From Bacillota bacterium (lineage in GTDB: Bacteria > Bacillota > Clostridia > Lachnospirales > Lachnospiraceae): a DNA stretch of 64,000 nucleotides. The notes beneath the pieces were generated by a model that ran no database searches, was not told where the DNA came from, and worked only from the letters and a program-made list of their open reading frames with translations. The stretch lies in NCBI GenBank assembly GCA_023663285.1, contig JAMPHT010000006.1:1-64000 (forward strand). Direction: 5' to 3'. The position numbers were made by a program, and so were the translations under genes. Of this stretch, positions 59,711 to 64,000 are shown in pieces. Position 1 is the stretch's first letter. Each line of letters opens with the position of its first letter.

Positions 59711-61789
59711 ATGACAGAGCAGATAGGTTATGAATGGAAAAAGATCATAGGGAGGAAATCTCTTGTATTTCTGATGGCGGCCTTTGTCTTTTTAAGCCTG
59801 ATCCTGTATTTCGCAAGGCTCTGGATGCCGGAGTTTGGAAGCGGCATTCGTCCGGCGGCCTATCGGCAGGCAGCGGTGGGGCTTGCAGGGCAGGACGGGG
59901 AAGAGGCTTATATCCGGGTCAGGGAGACGATGGAGGCGATCCTGTACCGGGGAGAATGGCCGGGACAGTACGGACAGACCCCTGGGGAGGCATATTTCCT
60001 GTGTGAATTCTTAAGTCGGGAGCTGTCCCAGGTATCAGGCTATGAAGCCTATATCGAGGGGATCCTGGAAACCGCAGAGAAGCGCAGCGGGGGATTCTTA
60101 GGGGCGGATGCGGAAAGCAGGCGGCTCAATGACAGGATATTCAAGGATTTTTCAGATCTGCGGGGAGTGTCCCTGGCCTTTACGGGAAGCTGTGGCATCT
60201 ATCTCTTCTGGCAGGCGGATCTGTGGGACGCTTTTTTATGTATGGTATTGATGCTGTTCGTGTACGCCCTGGTGCTCACGGAATATGAGGAAGGGAAAAT
60301 GAGCCTGATGAGAGCTGCGCCGAGGGGAAGGGAAGCCTGCTTCGGAGCCAAGCTTTTATTGGGCTTTTGTTTTGTCACAGTGCTGCAGACGGGGGTGCAG
60401 CTGATGCGCTTTCTCCTGTCTGTGGCAGCTTTCGGCTGCCCTGATCTGACAGCGCCTATTCAGACTGTATACGGCGCAGGCTCGTGCCCCTGGACGCTGT
60501 CGGTGGGGCAGGGACTGCTGCTGTTTTGGGGCGGCAAGACCCTTGGGTCTGTGATTTTGTATTGCCTGCTGGTGTTTCTGGCGCTGCTGTGCAGGGACGG
60601 ACGGCTTTTTTACGGGCTCTGCGGGGGAGGTGCGGCAGTGTTTCTGCTGTGTTATACCCAGATCGACACAAACAGCTTTCTGGTAAACCTGAAATGGCTG
60701 AATCCGGCGGCTTTTCTGGATACGGGCAGGCTGTTGACGGAATATCGTAATATACAGGTGCTCGGCCATCCCGTTGGCTATCCTCTGCTGGCGACAGTCA
60801 TCGGAATAGCGGTCCTGCCGTTTTTGATATGCGGTTCTCTGGGGCTGTACAAAAGCGGTCTGCCGGGCAGACGGATACCCTATACAGGTATGCGGGGCGT
60901 GGGAAAGCTTCGGGGCAGGGGTCTTGGAAGCATGGAGCACAGGAAATATTGGACCAATCAGGGATTGGCAGGAATCTGTCTGGCCTATCTGCTGCTGGCG
61001 GCGGCAGTATATACGCCCCTGACCGAGGGGCTGTATACAAAGACGGAAATCTATTATAAGACTTATGTGACCCAGCGGGAGGGACCTTACAGCGAGGAAA
61101 AGCTTCAGAGCCTTTATCAGGAGCGGGAGCGGCTGGATAAGATAGAAGCGTTGCTGGCTTCCGGAGAAAATTACCATGCTTCCGTAATTGATTATTATCA
61201 GACGGAGCTGGAAAGACAAGGAGGCTTGGAAGCGGCTGTCCGGTATGTGGAGTATGTGAGGGACCACGGGGATACGATCCTCTATGAAGCAGGCTTCAGA
61301 CAGCTGCTTGGGCAGGGGGACGGGCGGCTGGCCCTGCTCTTGTGCAGACTGGCAAGCCTGGCGCTGATGTGTCTGTTTTCCGTCACCATATGGCATTATG
61401 ACAGGCGCACCGGTATGGAAAAGCTGATCCGCATTTCCCGGACAGGCAGTAAGGGGCTGGAAAGGTATCAATACGGCAATGTTTTGTGGGCGGGCTGTCT
61501 GATCTTTGCCATCACTTACCTTCCCTGGATCTATAATGTATCCTCCGCATACAGCGTAGGATTTCCGGCTGCGGCGGCAAAAAGCCTGGAGATGTTCGCC
61601 TTCCTGCCGGGATGGATCAGTATCGGGCTTCTTTACGGAGTATTTTACGGAGCGCATTTGTTGTACTTGCTGGTGGCAGGCTGGACGGCAAAGTGGGTCT
61701 GCAGGAAGATCAATCATTCGGTGGGGGCGTCGCTGGCCCTGTTTGCGGCATTTATGCTGCCGATCCTGCTGCAGCACTTTTGCCTGTGA
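59711..61789 (+). CDS. Large ABC-2 type permease
   Basis: 692 residues with about 12 hydrophobic segments in two groups: one before an extracellular region (near residues 17-35, then 180-400) and one after it (420-690). The loop at about 440-530 is hydrophilic. Its partner ATPase follows after a short repeat region. The large size and the neighbouring small secreted protein recall bacteriocin or lipoprotein export permeases, but no specific family is asserted. Confidence 0.75.
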   Translation: MTEQIGYEWKKIIGRKSLVFLMAAFVFLSLILYFARLWMPEFGSGIRPAAYRQAAVGLAGQDGEEAYIRVRETMEAILYRGEWPGQYGQTPGEAYFLCEFLSRELSQVSGYEAYIEGILETAEKRSGGFLGADAESRRLNDRIFKDFSDLRGVSLAFTGSCGIYLFWQADLWDAFLCMVLMLFVYALVLTEYEEGKMSLMRAAPRGREACFGAKLLLGFCFVTVLQTGVQLMRFLLSVAAFGCPDLTAPIQTVYGAGSCPWTLSVGQGLLLFWGGKTLGSVILYCLLVFLALLCRDGRLFYGLCGGGAAVFLLCYTQIDTNSFLVNLKWLNPAAFLDTGRLLTEYRNIQVLGHPVGYPLLATVIGIAVLPFLICGSLGLYKSGLPGRRIPYTGMRGVGKLRGRGLGSMEHRKYWTNQGLAGICLAYLLLAAAVYTPLTEGLYTKTEIYYKTYVTQREGPYSEEKLQSLYQERERLDKIEALLASGENYHASVIDYYQTELERQGGLEAAVRYVEYVRDHGDTILYEAGFRQLLGQGDGRLALLLCRLASLALMCLFSVTIWHYDRRTGMEKLIRISRTGSKGLERYQYGNVLWAGCLIFAITYLPWIYNVSSAYSVGFPAAAAKSLEMFAFLPGWISIGLLYGVFYGAHLLYLLVAGWTAKWVCRKINHSVGASLALFAAFMLPILLQHFCL

Positions 61790-61919
61790 CAAGCAGATCA
61801 CAGACGGCGGATGATAGCCGACAGTCGGTCTATTGCGCTGCGGAGTGACAAACAGGTCACAGACGGCGGATGATAGCCGATAGCCGGTCTATTGCGCTGC
61901 GGAGTGACAAGCAGATTAC
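61786..61919 (+). repeat. 59-bp tandem repeats
   Basis: Unit starting GTGACAAGCAGATCACAGAC at 61786, 61845 (a few mismatches) and a partial third at 61904. The first copy includes the permease stop codon. Each unit contains GCGGATGATAGCC. It stretches the gap between the permease and ATPase genes to 203 bases. Confidence 0.8.
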
Positions 61920-61992
61920 TGCCAGCCGCGCCGTCACTTGCGGCGTACAGTTTTAAACAAAAGAGAACAAACCGGAGGAGGAAACGTACATT

Positions 61993-62877
61993 ATGGCTGA
62001 AGCAAGCGGCGGGAGACTGCAAATAGAGCATTTGAGGAAGGTCTACGGGAAAAAGACAGCCCTGGATGATTTTTCCGTGTCCGCAGACAGGGGGATCTAC
62101 GGGATCCTGGGAGCCAACGGGGCAGGAAAGACCACACTGATGAGCCTTCTGACGGACAATGCAAAACGGGACGGGGGCAGTATCCTCTGGGAAGGACGGG
62201 AGATCCTGGAGCTGGGAGAGGCATATCGCAGGCAGGTGGGCTATATGCCTCAGGAGCAGATCTGCTATCCCCAGTTCTATGCAAGGGAATTTCTGGAGTA
62301 TATGGCGGTCTTAAAAGGCTTAAGGGTGAAAGAGCCGGGGGTTCGGAAGCACATTGATGAGCTGTTGGAGAAGGTGCATCTTAAAGAGGTGCAAAACGAC
62401 AGAGTGGGAAGCTTCTCCGGAGGCATGAAACGCAGGCTGCTCTTAGCGCAGGCCATGCTGGGAGAGCCGAATCTGATCATTCTGGACGAGCCCACTGCCG
62501 GGCTGGATCCGAGAGAAAGGATCGCCATGCGGAATATGATCGTGGAGCTGGCAAGGGACAGGGTGATCCTTCTGGCCACTCATATAGCGGCGGATATTGA
62601 ATGTGTGGCAAATTCCGTTATTATCATAAAAGACGGAAAAGTGCTGCGGAACGCGCCGCCCGCCGTGCTGATGCAGGAGGTGCTTCCCCATGTCAGGGAG
62701 ATATTCTGTGCCAATGAGGAAATCCCGGAGTATCAGCGGAGATTTAAGGTGGGCAACATTATGCAGCGAAACGACGGATGCCTGCTCCATGTGATAGAGC
62801 GGGAGAATGGAGAACTGCCGAAGCCTGCTACCGTTGTCACCATGGACGATGTCTATTTATATTACTGTGAACCCTGA
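61993..62877 (+). CDS. ABC transporter ATPase, partner of the large permease
   Basis: 294 residues. Walker A GANGAGKTTL, signature FSGGMKRRLLL, Walker B LIILDEPTAGLDP, H-loop LATHIA. ATG with GGAGGAGG upstream. C-terminal extension of about 80 residues follows the nucleotide-binding part, as often in ABC-2 exporters. It closes the 55.1-62.9 kb cluster. Confidence 0.9.
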   Translation: MAEASGGRLQIEHLRKVYGKKTALDDFSVSADRGIYGILGANGAGKTTLMSLLTDNAKRDGGSILWEGREILELGEAYRRQVGYMPQEQICYPQFYAREFLEYMAVLKGLRVKEPGVRKHIDELLEKVHLKEVQNDRVGSFSGGMKRRLLLAQAMLGEPNLIILDEPTAGLDPRERIAMRNMIVELARDRVILLATHIAADIECVANSVIIIKDGKVLRNAPPAVLMQEVLPHVREIFCANEEIPEYQRRFKVGNIMQRNDGCLLHVIERENGELPKPATVVTMDDVYLYYCEP

Positions 62878-62892
62878 TTTTTTTGAAAAATA

Positions 62893-62954
62893 AATTTTAG
62901 CTAAAATTAATCAGACCAAAGGACTAGTTTCTTTTTAAAAGAAACTAGTCCTTT
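62893..62954. terminator. Palindrome and 18-bp inverted repeat
   Basis: AATTTTAGCTAAAATT (62893-62908) is a perfect 16-base palindrome. Then 62918-62935 and 62937-62954 (AAAGGACTAGTTTCTTTT and its complement) form a perfect 18-bp inverted repeat around one base. It may end the ATPase transcript; no T-tract follows. Confidence 0.55.
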
Positions 62955-63026
62955 GTGTATTTTGCACAAAAAAAAAAAACGGAATTGGTAATATGGTAAA
63001 ATCGACGAATGAAACACAGAAAGAGA

Positions 63027-63086
63027 TTGAATTAATTTTGCAAAGGATTTATAATTTAACTAACGCAAAGCTAAAATTAGTTAAAA
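63027..63086 (+). promoter_or_regulatory. GH26 promoter and candidate operator
   Basis: TTGAAT (63027-63032) and TATAAT (63050-63055) with 17-bp spacing. Overlapping the start site, TTTAACTAA (63055-63063) and TTAGTTAAA (63077-63085) form an inverted repeat. The 15-base TAAAATTAGTTAAAA (63072-63086) also lies upstream of GH36 at 50183. A repressor bound here would block initiation. Confidence 0.6.
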
Positions 63087-63113
63087 ATCGTTGGTTTTAC
63101 GGGGAGTTTTACT

Positions 63114-64000
63114 ATGAAAAGGTGGAAGAAAACAGCGGCATATCTGATGGTGCTGACCCTGTCCGGCAGCCAGCTTGCGGCCTGTGGCGGAGAGGCACAG
63201 CAGGGATCGGAGGAAGGGACGCCGGAAGTGGCACAGGAAGAACCATTTGTGCCGGAGGTGATAGCGACCCTTGAGGCGGAGGATGCGTCTTTTGCGGGAA
63301 GCGTACACGGGAGCACCGGAAAGCCGGAATGCAGCGGAGGCGGATACGCCACCGGGTTCCAGAACGACGGGGACGCCTGTATTTTCAGTGTGGAGATCCC
63401 GGAGGACGGCTTTTATGATCTGTGGTTTTGCAGCGCGGCCAGCGACCACAAGGAAAATTATGTGACTGTGGACGGAGAGGCTTTTGGAAATCTGGTGACG
63501 GATAACAAAGCCTTTGCAGAGTCGGGTATCAGCAGAGTATACCTGACGGCGGGAGCCCATGAGGTCTCCGTTTCAAAATATTGGGGATGGATCGACTTGG
63601 ACTATATGAAGATAACCACATCGAAGCCAATACCGGCGTCGACCTATCAGGTCTCAGGGAAGCTTATCAATGAGAACGCCACGGATAACGCGAAACGACT
63701 GATGAGCTATCTGGCGGATAATTACGGAAGTAAGATCCTTTCCGGACAGTACTGTGACACGGGAATCAACGGAAAGGAATTCCAGGTGGTCAAAAAGGTG
63801 ACCGGAAAGACGCCAGCGGTGCTGGGGCTTGACTTCATGGAATACACGCCTTCCTTTGTGGAGCATGGAAGCACGGGACATTCTACAGACCTTGCCATCC
63901 AGTGCTGGGAGCAGGGCGGGATCGTCACCTTCTGCTGGCACTGGAACGCCCCGACAAAATACCTGACCGGGAACTGGTACAGCGGTTTTTACTCTGAGTA
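63114..64000 (+). CDS. GH26 mannanase lipoprotein, cut by window end
   Basis: At least 295 residues, open to the window end. Lipoprotein signal with lipobox LAAC (QLAACGG). After a short linker, residues about 45-170 look like a carbohydrate-binding beta sandwich (CBM6/35-like: EAEDASFAGSV, YWGWIDLDYMKI). The GH26 catalytic domain then begins (LSGQYCDTGIN, GGIVTFCWHWNAP). Surface mannanase; its products may be trimmed by the GH36 enzyme. Confidence 0.85.
   Translation, partial: MKRWKKTAAYLMVLTLSGSQLAACGGEAQQGSEEGTPEVAQEEPFVPEVIATLEAEDASFAGSVHGSTGKPECSGGGYATGFQNDGDACIFSVEIPEDGFYDLWFCSAASDHKENYVTVDGEAFGNLVTDNKAFAESGISRVYLTAGAHEVSVSKYWGWIDLDYMKITTSKPIPASTYQVSGKLINENATDNAKRLMSYLADNYGSKILSGQYCDTGINGKEFQVVKKVTGKTPAVLGLDFMEYTPSFVEHGSTGHSTDLAIQCWEQGGIVTFCWHWNAPTKYLTGNWYSGFYSE

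Noticed and set aside
60356..61801. Minus-strand frame of 481 codons
   Set aside because: Antisense to the ABC-2 permease; composition of a shadow frame.
61786..61919. CRISPR or attachment-site repeat
   Set aside because: Units are direct tandem copies without distinct spacers, and no integrase is nearby.
62993..63274. Plus-strand frame of 93 codons
   Set aside because: Overlaps the promoter and the start of the GH26 gene in another frame; the GH26 frame has a signal peptide and domains.

Overview
The window looks like a chromosomal segment of a Gram-positive anaerobe of the class Clostridia, most likely family Lachnospiraceae. This is inferred from a SpoIID-type sporulation protein, a Firmicutes T-box in front of the trp operon, a trpG-trpD fusion, the archaeal/fungal-type aspartate-semialdehyde dehydrogenase, a serC-serA-DUF1015 gene set, clostridial AGGAGG ribosome sites and a moderately GC-rich background. 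No phage, integrase, transposase, CRISPR or rRNA genes were seen.

Layout. 1-3.5 kb: 6S RNA with its own promoter and terminator, a SpoIID/LytB-domain protein, and a YihY-family membrane protein. 3.5-12 kb: a T-box-controlled tryptophan operon (trpE, trpGD, trpC, trpF, trpB, trpA) meeting a convergent aroC one base after trpA, so chorismate supply and use lie together. 12-24 kb: a VanY-type carboxypeptidase, tgt, yajC, branched-chain amino-acid genes leuB-ilvD-ilvB, an L,D-transpeptidase, and the serine pair serC-serA. 23.6-33.2 kb is an accessory block that appears to separate serA from its usual neighbour DUF1015. It holds a Uma2 protein, an XRE regulator with a small membrane protein, a broken HEPN gene, a RelB/DinJ-YafQ toxin-antitoxin pair, a peptide-type ABC exporter with divergent two-component system, and a very AT-rich small alarmone synthetase gene overlapping a small DUF6718-like gene. 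33.2-48 kb: DUF1015, glgB, mscS, tRNA-Thr(CGU), a two-gene ABC importer, argH, asd, an EAL/GGDEF protein, an ATPase and topB. 48-64 kb is a carbohydrate and secretion region: hexapeptide acyltransferase, GH28, GH36, a LacI regulator, an SGNH lipoprotein, then a small secreted protein, two tandem duplicated solute-binding-like lipoproteins, a propeller-like protein, an ABC-2 permease and ATPase, and a GH26 mannanase lipoprotein cut by the window end.

The most interesting items are: (a) the alarmone synthetase/DUF6718 overlapping pair, a candidate toxSAS-like toxin-antitoxin unit; (b) the 55-63 kb cluster of small secreted protein, twin lipoproteins and ABC exporter, with a block of about 300 bp apparently identical between the twins; (c) phased direct repeats in several intergenic regions (four copies at exactly 11-bp spacing ahead of tRNA-Thr, twin palindromes at argH, 10-bp phased repeats ahead of GH36); (d) hairpin-rich intergenic elements, two of which share an exact 21-base segment; and (e) a 15-base motif shared by the GH36 and GH26 upstream regions. 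All functional assignments rest on reading motifs by eye; no database search was run.
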